64,000 nucleotides of DNA. Source: Acanthacorydalis orientalis (taxonomy: Eukaryota; Arthropoda; Insecta; Megaloptera; Corydalidae). The position numbers were made by a program, and so were the translations under genes. The stretch covers positions 4,673,446-4,737,445 of the forward strand of contig CM068325.1 in NCBI GenBank assembly GCA_034766995.1, given 5' to 3'. Shown in pieces: positions 35,375 to 47,400 of this stretch (the stretch's first letter is position 1; each line of letters starts with the position of its first letter). The notes beneath the pieces were generated by a model. The model had not been told where the DNA came from, did not search any database, and saw only the letters and a program-made list of their open reading frames with translations.

Positions 35375-36230
35375 ACACACTAAGATCCTGAAACTGTGAG
35401 GAAATGTTTTGATTGAAGACAGAGCCACGATTGATCCGATTTAAAGACAGACAATCGATCCGTACACCTTTAAAATTTAATTCCATACAATTTAGACAAG
35501 ATATTTACTCTGTTGACTGATAAAACGTCTCATCTAATCCAGTTCTGGACGGATCTCGCTTATCTAGATCGGGTGATAAGAAAAAACAATAGAACTCTGG
35601 CCGAAACTTGTGATTGATAGACACAGTAATTCAATCACCAATCGAACGATTGTGAGTGATGGATGTCGACTTGTTCACACACTCGATCGACCGAATCCCT
35701 TAATCGTTCATCTCGACAAACGATAAACATGCATTACACGTGTTCGATTGTCCTTATCGCGTCGATCGATCGATAGTGCAGTAATTAAATTCATTCATTG
35801 TACAATTGTTTCGTTCGAGTGTTGGTTACAAAGTCCGATTGACATTCATACCTGTGTATCGATCAGCAGTCAATCATTTATAGAGATGAGTAACGTTTCT
35901 GTGTACATGCAAGGAGGTAGCAGCGACTTATCTCCAGATAGGAATGATTGTGAAACAAAGACATGATGTTGCCATTCTTCTAAGTGATCTCCATTGATTT
36001 CGATACAATTACAGAAATCAGATGCCAGTTATGTACTTTTATTGAAATGATCTTCGGTTTTTTACAGTAAAGTCGTTCTTCAGATGATTGAATCATCATT
36101 GAAAGTCAGTCTGCTTGAATCTTTTTTCAAATCACTGAGAGTGATAATTATTGGGGGGTTAAGGGGGTATGCCAGGACTACAGGCTGGATGATCGAGTAC
36201 TTGGAAGACACACAGTCCCGGCTTGAAAAT
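35200..36230. other. Spacer between arrays D1 and D2
   Basis: Includes a GATTGATCGA-rich stretch at 35235-35310, a (TA)n at 35327-35371 and otherwise unremarkable sequence. No gene recognised. Confidence 0.4.
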
Positions 36231-37530
36231 CAATATCGGTGTGAACTGGCGCGTTGTCGGGCAACAAGCGCACTCCTTTTGTCGCTTCACTCAGTTCTTC
36301 GCTCGATTCGTGCAAAAATCTTGCATAATACGGACGATTGATTGTGGTTGGTGCGTTTCATAAAAAGCACACTCCGTTTGCATGTTTTCCATGCAGTTTT
36401 TCCGCACAATTTATGGAAATATTTTCCATGATATGGGCGACTGATTGGATAGTTCATTTTCTTTAAGAAGCGCATTCCTTTTGTGAGTTTTCCATGCAGT
36501 TTTTCGCACAATTTATCCAAAAAATTAGCATAATATGGGCAAGTGACTGGTTCGTTCATTGCCTTTAACAAGCACACTCCTTTTATCAGTTTTCTATGCA
36601 GTTTTTGTCACAATTTATGGAAATATGTTGCATAATTTGGATAATTGATAGTGGTTTATACGATGTACAACATGTCTACTCCTTTTGTCAGCTTTTCATG
36701 CAGTTTTTCGCACAATTTATCCACAAATTTAGCATAATATGGGCAAGTGACAGGTTAGTTCATTGCCTTTAACAAGCGCACTCCTTCTATCAGTTTTCTA
36801 TGCAGTTTTCCTCACAATATATGGAAATATGTTGCATAATTTGGATAATTGATAGTGGTTTATACGATGTACAACATGTGTACTCCTTTTGTCAGCTTTT
36901 CATGCAGTTTTTCGCACAATTTATCCACAAATTTAGCATAATATGGGCAAGTGACTGGTTAGTTCATTGCCTTTAACAAGCGCACTCCTTTGTCAGTTTT
37001 CTATGCAGTTTTCCTCACAATTTATGGAAATATGTTGCATAATTTGGATAATTGATAGTGGTTTATACGATGTACAACATGTCTACTCCTTTTGTCAGCT
37101 TTTCATGCAGTTTTTCGCACACTTTATCCACAGATTAAGCATGATGTGGGCAAGTGACAGGTCAGTTCATTGCCTTTAACAAGCGCACTCCTTTTATCAG
37201 TTTTCTATGCAGTTTTCCTCACAATTTATGGAAATATGTTGCATAATTTGGATAATTGATAGTGGTTTATACGATGTACAACATGTGTACTCCTTTTGTC
37301 AGCTTTTCATGCAGTTTTTCGCACAATTTATCCACAAATTTAGCATAATATAGACGATTGATTGGTTGGTGCGTTTGATGGATGTTTTCCATGCAATTTT
37401 TCGCACAATTTGGTGAAATATTTTCCATAATATGGGCAAGTAACTGGTATAGTTCATTGTCTTTAAGAAGCGCACTCCTTTTGTTAGTTTTCCATGCAGT
37501 TTTTCGCACAATTTTTGCCAAAATATCCAT
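36230..37530. repeat. About 102-bp tandem array D2 with 204-bp higher-order period
   Basis: It opens with the same leader as D1 (ATCGGTGTGAACTGGCGCG at about 36235) in the same orientation. Twelve or so monomers follow. CGATGTACAACATGT recurs at 36661, 36865, 37068 and 37272, showing that pairs of monomers were amplified together as a 204-bp unit. Confidence 0.9.
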
Positions 37531-37539
37531 CTCTCGCCC

Positions 37540-38080
37540 ACCTTACTCATACCTGAACGGTCACGGTCGGAATTCAGCCTTTCGTTAACAATTCTTTCAC
37601 TTTCAACACTTCCACGTTCTTAAAACTGTCCGTACCGGTGCGGCAAACTCGGTTTATCTCTCAAAAAAAATTTATTTTCCCACGAACGATTTTCGATCAG
37701 TTGAACATGCGATCAGCATCGATTTTAACACGTGCATCGCAATGAAATAAAGAAATATAATGGATGGAGATGTCTCTAAATAAAGACATAAAGACTGTCG
37801 ACCGGGTTTACTGCATCGGAACGGGAGGATTCGGCACCGTGTCTTCTACAAGTGCGTTCAAGCGAAACTGACCTTATATAATAGGTCTGTCCGGTAAAAA
37901 ATATCTATTTATAACAGTGACGGATCGACAAAGTGTGTACGAGAACGTTCGACACTCTGTGCCGATTTATTACTTTTTTTTAGACACAATCTTGTTGACT
38001 GGATAATTGTCAACGTTTCAATACTGTTTACCTCATTTCTTTCAAAAATAAAAAAACTGTATCTGCCCTGAATAAATATC
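37540..38080. other. Non-coding stretch with no recognised gene
   Basis: AT-rich sequence after array D2; no repeat or open frame worth reporting. Confidence 0.35.
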
Positions 38081-38087
38081 TATATCT

Positions 38088-38088
38088 A

Positions 38089-38171
<83 letters not shown>
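38088..38171. repeat. (TA)n microsatellite
   Basis: About 38 TA units; a second, interrupted tract lies at 38304-38345. Confidence 0.95.
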
Positions 38172-38174
<3 letters not shown>

Positions 38175-38307
38175 GAACAAGTACAGGCAATAAATTATCA
38201 ATTCAGCACGACCTCGTACGAAATACTTTTTTTAATGTCACAGGTTCGTTAAAAATCCATCGAAACCGGTTCACAAAAATTTCAAAGCGCACAAACACTC
38301 ATTTATA

Positions 38308-38344
<37 letters not shown>

Positions 38345-38866
38345 TTGTGTCTGTGAATGTACAGCAAACAATCTGAATAAATGATAATTTATTTATGCGT
38401 TTTTCGACGAATCAGCAAAGCGATACAACACGATACGGCCGGGTTGATTTATTCATCTGTTATCTTTATGAAATGCACAGCCGTCCGCGTGTCCTAGAAG
38501 TAAACGACCTCGGTCGGTTTCGCGATAAAGAAATTCCGGTCGCGACTCGATCAGTTGGCCGCGACGACGGGAGAGGTCTGCCCGATCGGCACGGTGCGTC
38601 GACCGGGTCCGAGATGGCGTACGGTGCTCCGTCTCGGCTCGGATTGCCGGGAAAGAGAACAGTCTCGGGTTTGGGTCGAAGCTGAACGGTAAAGAAGGAC
38701 ACGCCGGAGTGGAAGAGACTTGAGAGAGAGAGATAGAGAAACGACTAAAAGAATATCAACAATTTTAATATCGTTTGTTTACTGTACCGTCTTGTATCAC
38801 TGTTAATGTTTCGTCGTAGGAGGCCCTGTAAATCTCGACGTTGTTTAATAACAATTATACTAGTCC

Positions 38867-38879
38867 GTTGCTTGGTAAC
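38867..38879 (+). promoter_or_regulatory. X-box-like motif in repeat E, copy 1
   Basis: GTTGCTTGGTAAC fits the RFX X-box consensus. It recurs as GTTGCCTAGTAAC at 40158-40170 and 40403-40415. It is repeat-borne, so function is doubtful. Confidence 0.3.
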
Positions 38880-39076
38880 GATCCAAATAAACAATCGACG
38901 CCGTCTTGATTTGTTTCAACGCTTTGATTTATTTATTTATATATATATATATGTGTGTGTGTGATAAATAGCTAGATAGATAGATAGGAAGTTAACATAT
39001 TTTTCTGAAAGATAAAGACAACTTCACGTTTCTTTTGTTTTTCTATTGTTAATTTCTGTAGATATTTCTTTCTTTC

Positions 39077-39078
<2 letters not shown>

Positions 39079-39158
<80 letters not shown>
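39079..39158. repeat. (CT)n(TA)n microsatellite
   Basis: CT units followed by about 25 TA units. Confidence 0.95.
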
Positions 39159-39161
<3 letters not shown>

Positions 39162-40194
39162 GATAAATAGGAATTAGATAGAGAGATAGAGAGAAATAGA
39201 AGAACGACTGACGAGTTTCCGTTTAGTTTCAGGCCTTTGTCGAATGTTGATTGACATATTGATTTTACAAAATTATTTGTTACTTGGAAGGGAATCTTTG
39301 CGGAAACGAGCTTGAATAACAACATGTCGTTCCGCACGACAGACAAAAACGATGGAATGACACTCTCAGTGATTATAAAAATGCATATTAGTGTTCAGAA
39401 AAAAAACCGTAGTTATTTTCCTACCGGCCTGATATTTACAAACAATTGAAATACGATCGACAGATCGGTGCAAAACACTCACCGGACCGACAGGCAGGAA
39501 CTGTTCCCGGGGAATCGGACGGGCGGCACGTCGAACAGTCGGCTCTGCGGATCTCCTCACTCGGAACACTAGCGCGGAAGCTATGCGGTATGCGGATCTA
39601 TCGATAGATCGATCGGACGGACAGTCAGTCGCGCGCGCAACGATCCGTTTATCGGCGAAGACTGACTGCGATCTCGTTAATGACGGCGCGGTCCGGGTTC
39701 AGACCCTGTCTGAATCCCGTATTATCTTCGTGTACTGTGACATTGACCGTTACGTGTCAATGCACTGGAACGCGGTGTGAACTCGGGATGTGATGGAAAG
39801 TAACGGGTCGAACGTAGTCAAAGACTGGAACAAATATTCGACGACGCTGTAAGGCACTGTAAACGGTTCCGTGCGATCCTAACAGTACCTCAAATATACT
39901 TAAACGTACTTACAGACCGTTAAAGACTCTAAAAGACTGTGAAAAATGACTGTAAAACGTTGTAAACGACCCTATCAAACTTCGACAGTACCTTAAAGAC
40001 ACTTAAATATACTTAAAGGCCGTTATTGACTCTGAAGCACTGCGAGAAAAGACTGTAAAATATTGCAAACGGCTGAGTCTAACAGAAGAGCCGTTTCTTC
40101 ATGACGAGTATACTCGTCATACACAGCTAACATGTTAAATAACAAATATGCTAGTCCGTTGCCTAGTAACGATACAAATAAACAATCGACATAT

Positions 40195-40243
<49 letters not shown>

Positions 40244-40644
40244 GAGGGAGAGAGAAATAGAAATAGAAAAGAAACTGAAAGAATATCAACAATTCTAATA
40301 TCAATTGTTTATTGTACCGTCTTGTATCACTGTAGCTGTTACTGTTTGATCGTAGGAGGCCTTGTAAATCTTGATATTGTTAAATAAACAATATACTAAT
40401 CGGTTGCCTAGTAACAATACAAGACTAAACAGTCGACGCCGTCTTGATCTGTTTCAACGCCTCGATTCATGTGTATACGGGCATGAGATAGAGAGAGTGT
40501 GTGTGAGAGAGAAATAGTAAAACGGTTGAACGAACATTAACAATGTTGATAGCCATTGTTTAAAAAAAAATCTTAATTAAATATTAGGTAGGATGAACCA
40601 GTTCTGATTCGATTCGAGTGGAGACTTCAACGCTTGGGTTATAT

Positions 40645-40663
40645 GTTTATCTCTGTTTATATA

Positions 40664-40732
<69 letters not shown>

Positions 40733-40743
40733 AGAGATAAACA
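40645..40743. repeat. (TA)n tract inside a 16-bp inverted repeat
   Basis: GTTTATCTCTGTTTAT at 40645-40660 and its exact reverse complement at 40728-40743 bracket about 65 bases of TA, so the whole 99 bases can fold as one palindrome. Confidence 0.9.
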
Positions 40744-41269
40744 GTTGATAATGTCTTGATTCGTTTCGACGCCTCGATTTATGTACATGTGAGTATGAGA
40801 TGGACAGAGAGAGAGAAATGGAAAAAGAGAAAGAGAAAAAATAGAGAAACGGCTGAAAGAATATCAATGTTAATATCGATTGTTTAAAAAAAAATCTTAA
40901 AAAACTAGTAGATAGAATGGATTAGCCCTGACTAGAAGAATCGAATGGAGACTTCAATGCTTCGTCCACATACATCTTGTCTCAACCTTGATTCAGTCGA
41001 CGTTTAATATTCCAGAGCTATACATCTCTCTCTATATATATATAGAGAGAGAGAGAGAGCTATACATCTATGTATATGGAACGGTCATCGAGAGTACGAA
41101 TCATAGAATTTCAGATAGAGAAAGAATCGTGGAAAAATGTCGACGGAGAACAGAAACAAATCGAAACGTCGAATTAATTAAGTGCCGATTTCTCAGACGA
41201 TACTTTCCTAACGCGTCCGATTCCCACCTACCGGGGTCACCACTGACCACAGAATCTTAATTGTTTTCC

Positions 41270-41580
41270 ACAAAGTCCGTACGAAAACGAACCGGCGTTC
41301 CCGTCTCGTTCTCGTGCGCCCGCCGCGCCGTTCTCCGTCACTGTCGCGCGCCGATTTCGATCGAAAAACGACAGAAACAAAAAACAAAAACGATCACGTG
41401 CGGCCGTGCGCGCGGTACGAACGGGCGTTATCTGCAGCCGGATAACGGGAACGGTCATTAGAACGTGTGATTCTTTCCGAAAATCGCATAAAAACTACGT
41501 TTTACGTGTTCGGATCGAGCGCGGGGCACGCAGTCGGTCGGGCGTCTCTCTCTTGCACGGGGAGCGCTCTAATAGCCGTT
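41270..41580. promoter_or_regulatory. CpG-dense block
   Basis: GC- and CpG-rich sequence within the AT-rich repeat E region. Candidate regulatory element or 5' exon; no supporting frame. Confidence 0.22.
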
Positions 41581-42215
41581 CGAATTAGCACCGATGATGG
41601 TCTTTCCTAGAACTGTCGTTAATTACTTTAAATGAGGAACAGAGACGGGCTTATGTATACAGGAATGAGATAAAGTGTGTGTGTGAGAGAGAGAGGAATA
41701 GAGGAACTACTGAAAGGACATTAACAGCGTTAATAGCCGTCGTTTGTTTTATTTACATACAAACACTGACTGATTAGAACTGTGGAATCGTTTCAAATTA
41801 AAAAAACCAGCAAGTGTTTATTTCCATCCATAGATAATCTCTCTTTCTCTCTCTTTTATTATCCCGTGTAAGCATCGATGAGAAAAATCGAAATAAGAAA
41901 AATGTCGGTACGTTGCACCCTGGTGAGGATACAGATAAACGGTCGACGACGTCTTGATCTATTTCGACGCTTCTATGTATATATATATATATACCTCTGT
42001 GACTACGTCATCGTACCTGCTGACATTCGCCTGGCTGGTTAATCTGCGACCGTCTGAGCCGATTTGTTTGTTTGTTTGTTCGTTTCTTAGACCTAACAGT
42101 AATGTCATTTGCAAATATCGACAGTCAATATTAACAGATCGGATCTAGTTGCCGGTGACATATATAAAACAAATAAAGTATTGATCTTATAAATAAATAA
42201 ATAGATATAAGTGTG

Positions 42216-42293
42216 TGTGTGTATATATATATATATGTGAATGTAAGTATATATGTCAAGGTCTCAATATAATTCAATATATATTTACATTCA

Positions 42294-42365
<72 letters not shown>

Positions 42366-42371
42366 CATATA
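42216..42371. repeat. Interrupted (TA)n microsatellite cluster
   Basis: TA runs broken by single C or G changes over about 155 bases, with an unrelated 60-base insert near 42240. Confidence 0.9.
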
Positions 42372-42429
42372 TGCATATATGTATGAATAGTACAAACACT
42401 ATTCATTTATTTTTTAAAAAAATCGTACC

Positions 42430-43160
42430 AGAATCGAACCGGCGTTCCGTCGCACCGAGCACTGAGAATCCGTTCGTGCAAAAGAAGAAGAAAACGTCGA
42501 ACCGGCGCGCACACAATCGACGCGACCGCCTCTTCCGTTTCACACGCGACCACCGTCCGTCCGATCTCCGTCTCCGTCCGGTACGGTCGGCTCGCTCGCG
42601 CGCTCGCGTCCGCCCGTATCGCCGTCTCTCGTTCTCGAGATTCGCCTAGATCAGAAATAGCTCTGAAATGCACGACGACGGCGCGCGCGATCACCTGCGA
42701 ACCGGTATGCGTCACTCCGTCTCGCCTCGACGCGCTCGCCGTCGCATCCGTCGGTCGCTCTCGTTCCGATGCGAGCGGGTCTAGATGCTCGCGTCTCGGG
42801 CCAGTACTGCCGCCCGGCGAGGCGCACGCTCCGCGTCGCTGTCGGCCGCGCGGCCGGCCCGATGCGCCCGTCTCTTTTCGAGCGCGCGCGCTGGCGCGCT
42901 ATGGCGTCGCAGCGCCCGCTGCGAACCTTTCTCGACGGGCCGGTATGAAAATTCCGTAGCAGGCACGAACCAGTATCTCGTGTTACCTGTCCGCGTCGAC
43001 AACAGCGACGTCCCGTCCGTCTCTAACCGTGTGTCTATGCGTGCGTGCGTGCGTGCGGCATCGTTCGAAAGTACGTGCGTGAGAGTCTGTTTGTCCGGTC
43101 GCGACGAGATAATGCCCGTTCGGGTGGGCGATCGGCACGCTAAGACCGACGGATCGGCGC
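42430..43160. promoter_or_regulatory. Largest CpG-dense block of the window
   Basis: About 700 bases of very CpG-rich DNA, with both strands open in several frames because of composition. No frame has a convincing start or family match. (GTGC)n-like runs occur at 43035-43055. It could be a promoter or 5' UTR for a further spectraplakin isoform. Confidence 0.35.
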
Positions 43161-43199
43161 GTTAATGGCCGTGGAGGAACGCGGAGGACACGTGTGAAA

Positions 43200-43269
43200 A
43201 ATGTGAGAGAATCTTATCTAGTGTGCTGTTCCGTGCGGATAAATAATTGATGTATGTGTACACAAATAT

Positions 43270-43315
<46 letters not shown>

Positions 43316-44457
43316 GTATATATATGTACACACAAATAAAATACATAAGTGTGTCTCTGTTTGTTGTGTGTGTTTGGATGAAGAGGAGTTCGGGCCTGTC
43401 GCGTTGGCAGCAATTGACAGAAACAGATGACTGTGTGAAAGAATCGGTGCTGCTATCTGACAACGTACGGTCACTCTAACGGATCGCACAACTCATTTAC
43501 ATGTTTTTGTTTTCTTTTCGTTTGAATTTCGGCGGAATTTACAGAAGAGTGTTCCCATTGTATACATATATATATATATATAGACAGAGAGAGCGAGATC
43601 TGTACATCAGAAAGTCCTGAATCTGTGTATTTTGGACTCCTTTGAATGTATATGTACATATATATGTATGTATATGTATATATATATATATATGTGTGGG
43701 GAGGGGGTTGGGTGGATGTTTGTGTTAGAATATTTCAAAAACTCGACAACTTAATTGAATTCCTTCGTCCTGTAAATGTTCAACGAATTGACATTCAGCA
43801 CTCTAGTAATCGAATAATTCACATGCGGAAAACTGGTCAGACCAGTTTCACTCTTTATTTGTTTATCATTCAGTCGTAGGCCCCCCGATCAGAGTAGTAA
43901 ACAGACTTCACAATCTACGCATCAGCACATCTGCGTACACACACACACACACACACACAAGACTCACCTGATTTTCATAATAATCGTTTCGACATTTGAC
44001 ATTTGACGGATCGCATTAAAATTCCGCGCATATCGTTTATATTTATTTATATTATTGTTGTCGCTTTTCGGAGCGAGTGTTGGAGCGAGCAGAACGGCAA
44101 CAGTTTCGTTACTGGAACAACACCTCATTCACACACACCATGTGCTGGACTGTGTTCGCACACGATCCAGTCGGCCGCACGCCGACGGCGCTCGCTCTTG
44201 TGCATCCGCCGCCGAAGACGTCCAGCACGTCCCCGAGTCCACATCCGTTAGTCCAAGTCCGCGTCTGTGCTTCCAGTTCACAGATGTGCCGTCGATCAGT
44301 CGATCGGTCAGAAAAATGTCCTTGACAATCGTTTTATTTTCATTCAGCAGTTAGTTCGATTCATTATTGAAATACTCATTAAGGAATGACATGTTTTCTT
44401 TTTAATTTTCACGATTTTTCTTGATACTTTCAGGTGGAAGCCTGTATTGAATCACCC

Positions 44458-44488
<31 letters not shown>

Positions 44489-44940
44489 CATAATCGTGCG
44501 TACATGTACCCATAAAAAACATATACTTTCACCTACACGCCCACTCAAGTGCAGAGCCGACCTCGCACCGATTTTAATAATCGACGACCGTACGGCCCAT
44601 AAATCGTTTAACTAAGACCGTCCGATCCGATTAAATAATAGATCCCAATTGAACGATCGAGTGGGCGAGCGACAATCTATTACTGACACACTCTCTCTCT
44701 CTCGCATACACGCACACACACCGTTTCAATTTTATGTACAGATGTTCAATTGTTTCCGAACATGTCTCTCGTCTCTTCAACTGTTTATCGCTTTATTTGT
44801 ATTCTGTGCCGTACGCGTTATTGCTTCTGACGTGTATCTAGTAGGCCGATCGGCGATTGTTCCATATAAATACACACACATTCATATACATATATATATA
44901 TATATATACACACACACGTGTGTGTGTGTATATAAATGGA
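43200..44940. other. Microsatellite-rich non-coding stretch
   Basis: Interrupted (TA)n at 43265-43326 and 43640-43695, (CA)n at 43936-43957, (CT)n(TA)n at 44458-44490 and a (CA)n/(GT)n palindrome at about 44908-44930. No gene recognised. Confidence 0.45.
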
Positions 44941-44949
44941 TAATTGATT

Positions 44950-45240
44950 CGATTCGAGGCCGGTTTTCGCGCCGTTTTCGGCGAAACGGGGCGCATGCGT
45001 GGGCGTCGCGGCCGCCGCCGCCTGAGACGGCGCCGGCGTCCTCGCCGCGGTGACATCACAGCGTCGACGTCACGCTCTCGATCGTGTGATGTCGTTTCTG
45101 TCCCGTCTCTCGCGTTACTGTTGTCGTTTTTCTCATCCACCTGTTCGCGGCGACGTCTCTTTACACGTTTTCGGTTCGACCGAACGTACGGATCCGCCAT
45201 CAATGATGATCAGACACTGACGAGTTCTCCTCCGCACGCC
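44950..45240. promoter_or_regulatory. CpG-dense block
   Basis: CpG-rich stretch (GGCCGCCGCCGCC-type core at about 45010) with no supported frame. Candidate regulatory region. Confidence 0.25.
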
Positions 45241-45343
45241 GCGTGTGTGTTTTTTTTCTTCTTAAATTGGTCGTGAAGGTCCATTTAAAGCAATATGGAT
45301 GAGAAAATGGTGTGGGATGAAGTCATGGAATGGAGGGATGTAC

Positions 45344-45393
<50 letters not shown>

Positions 45394-45609
45394 GTGGGTC
45401 GTTTGATAAGTATGGTAAAAAGCAATTTAAGCAAGTTTCAATTTTCAAATCTTCAAGATCCTTCTTAAACATCCGTCAGTGAAGACTTGCAGCTCGTATG
45501 TCGGGCTTCGGTCCAAGCTTATATATAGAATTCTAAATAATATATGGAATTTCCAGTTATATATGGAATTCCTAATTATATATGGAATTCTCAATAATAT
45601 ATTGGTTGG

Positions 45610-45790
45610 TTTATGACTATTTATGTCTCGATAATATATGGAGTTCTTTGATACCATCTTCCTTCCACACCGTGACCGATCCACTAGAGTCTTTGGCTTG
45701 AATGTCTTCGAATCGATGCGCAAATTGGCGAACATCATCCGCATAATCCAGTTCATTTAATTTGTAGAATTCGCTCCATTGTATACCGTT
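45610..45790 (-). pseudogene. LINE reverse-transcriptase fragment
   Basis: On the - strand, starting at 45787, the translation reads GIQWSEFYKLNELDYADDV followed by FAHRFEDIQAK. This matches the palm region of non-LTR reverse transcriptases, which has a GI-x-W turn, LD(F/Y)ADD catalytic motif and FEDIQ-like helix. The catalytic YADD is intact, but the frame breaks on both sides after about 50 residues. A 25-bp (ATATATGGAATTCC)-like repeat follows at 45520-45605. Confidence 0.6.
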
Positions 45791-46108
45791 CAGTGTTTCG
45801 GCTTAACGAAATCTTTCTAACTGTGCCAGTACTCCATCTCTTGCAAACCTGTCGGCGCGTACGACCAGTCTGGCGAATAACAAGAACGGTATTATTATTC
45901 AATTATGAATGAACCGATGAGAAATGAGATCAGACGTTGAAAGATCAATGGATACCGATCGATCAATTATCCAGTTGATTTATCGTTCGAATTGACTTAT
46001 GGTCACGTCTTTGAGGACACTTTTGTACGAGTAATGCGTAGGCACACACATACTGGATGCCTATGCAAATTAGAAATCCATACAAACATTATTACACCTA
46101 TATACATA

Positions 46109-46111
<3 letters not shown>

Positions 46112-46152
<41 letters not shown>
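46112..46152. repeat. (TA)n microsatellite
   Basis: About 20 TA units. 45800-46100 holds nothing recognised; 46270-46510 downstream is CpG-rich. Confidence 0.9.
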
Positions 46153-46156
<4 letters not shown>

Positions 46157-46539
46157 AATATATGAGTGGGCAGTCGTCAAACCGGCGAAAAACGACAGCC
46201 GACTAGATTTATTTGTGTCGATTCGGTGCTGTTTTTCTATGAAACGAATCACAATTTACAATCTTGTCGATTGTTTCTAGTCCTCTGTCTCGGTCGGTGT
46301 CGTCGCGCGCGCTGACCGGCCGTCTCTGTCTGTACCGCCGTCCGTTCAATACCGAATAAGTATATGTGTTCGAAAGTGAAACATTCCTCGGTCGGCCGAG
46401 AGTGACTCAGTTTCGAATCGTGCTCGGATCGCCGGCTCGATCGGGACCGTGAACTCGGACCGGATTCGTCGATCCGGAACATCTGTCCGGTAGTGTGTCT
46501 GATGCTCGAGTGCGGATAAGGGGAACGGATGAGAGTCTT

Positions 46540-46830
46540 AGGCGGGTCTCGAAAAGTCTAAATTTTGGCAAGAAATTTCCATTCGATTGCGTTTTACCCC
46601 AATTGGCATCAAACGCGGCATCCATCTTGTCGATATCTTCTTCATACAAGAATCTTCAGTCAGGGTATCGACTCCCCATTTATCTAAGTCTCATTATAGA
46701 TAAAAAAGTCTAAAATTTAATAAGAAATTCCCATTCGATTGCGTTTTAACTCAATTGTCGTCAAACGCGGCATCCATCTTGCCGATATCTTCCTCATACT
46801 CGAATCTTCAGTTAGAAGACGAATTCCACA
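46540..46830. repeat. 159-bp tandem duplication
   Basis: AAAAGTCTAAA...AAGAAATT...CCATTCGATTGCGTTTTA and AAACGCGGCATCCATCTTG occur in both copies, near 46552 and 46706. Confidence 0.85.
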
Positions 46831-46969
46831 TTCGTTTCTAAAACATTTTAACGAAGAAACATTTCAATCGAATGCATCTGTCAGTCTTAGATCCAGATTG
46901 CTGGTCTGGACTGACGGTGGTCGCACACAGATCAAACGAATTCCTCATCATCTTGTGCAAAAAAAAAGC

Positions 46970-47400
46970 CTTCTTGTACCGAGTCGCACTCCTTCCAACG
47001 CCCTGTCGCAGTTTCCACTCTGTGCCGCCTGCACCGAGACCCCACCGCGCCCACTCGTGTGCAGTGATCGTTTCTCGAACGGGGGCACACGCCGCGTTCC
47101 ATTCTTTCATCCGGCGAGCGTCGGCGTACAGGTTTTATCTTGTTTCACTTTCTGTCATACTAGTCGACAGGACAGGCGCGTGGGCGGCGACCCGCGTTCT
47201 CTTTAGCTGTCCGGTCCGTCTGTCGTCCGGGCCGCCATGTATGGAGTCCGTTTTGCGCGTCGACCACGTCGAGAGACGCACAAAAACCGTGACGTCACGC
47301 CGTGACGATTGTTTTCGCAATCGTTCTCCATCGCTCTTGACCGTTTCGAATCGCACGCGGGCGGACGGGCCTCGAGGACGTTCTTGTCAATTCGAGGTAA
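46970..47400. promoter_or_regulatory. CpG-dense block with palindromic CRE
   Basis: CpG-rich sequence containing TGACGTCA at about 47291. Open frames span it in two phases without a family match. Candidate alternative promoter or 5' UTR. Confidence 0.25.

Larger units (their letters stand above)
38700..42000. repeat. Degenerate large-unit repeat E carrying microsatellites and X-box-like sites
   Basis: Blocks with GAATATCAACAATTYTAATATC, TACTGTACCGTCTTGTATCACTGT, GTAGGAGGCC, CTAGTCCGTTGCYTRGTAACGAT, AACAATCGACGCCGTCTTGAT and TTTCAACGCYTCGATT recur around 38740-38940, 40270-40470, 40520-40900, 41690-41760 and 41930-41970. Most copies hold their own (TA)n or (GA)n tract. A separate 117-bp duplication (AAATATACTTAAA) occupies 39890-40080. 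The unit does not look coding. Confidence 0.65.

Noticed and set aside
35887..35917. Possible third spectraplakin first exon, MSNVSVYMQG followed by GGTAGCAG
   Set aside because: The phase would fit 58708, but the donor is weak, the surroundings are AT-rich without promoter-like composition, and the peptide has no similarity to known isoforms.
43480..43880. Tyr/Ile-rich open frames such as YIYIYIY
   Set aside because: These are translations of (TA)n microsatellites and occur wherever such tracts are found.
45398..45520. Possible mariner terminus GGGTCGTTTGATAAGTATGG
   Set aside because: The text recalls mariner ends, but no second inverted terminus or transposase remnant was found; left unassigned.
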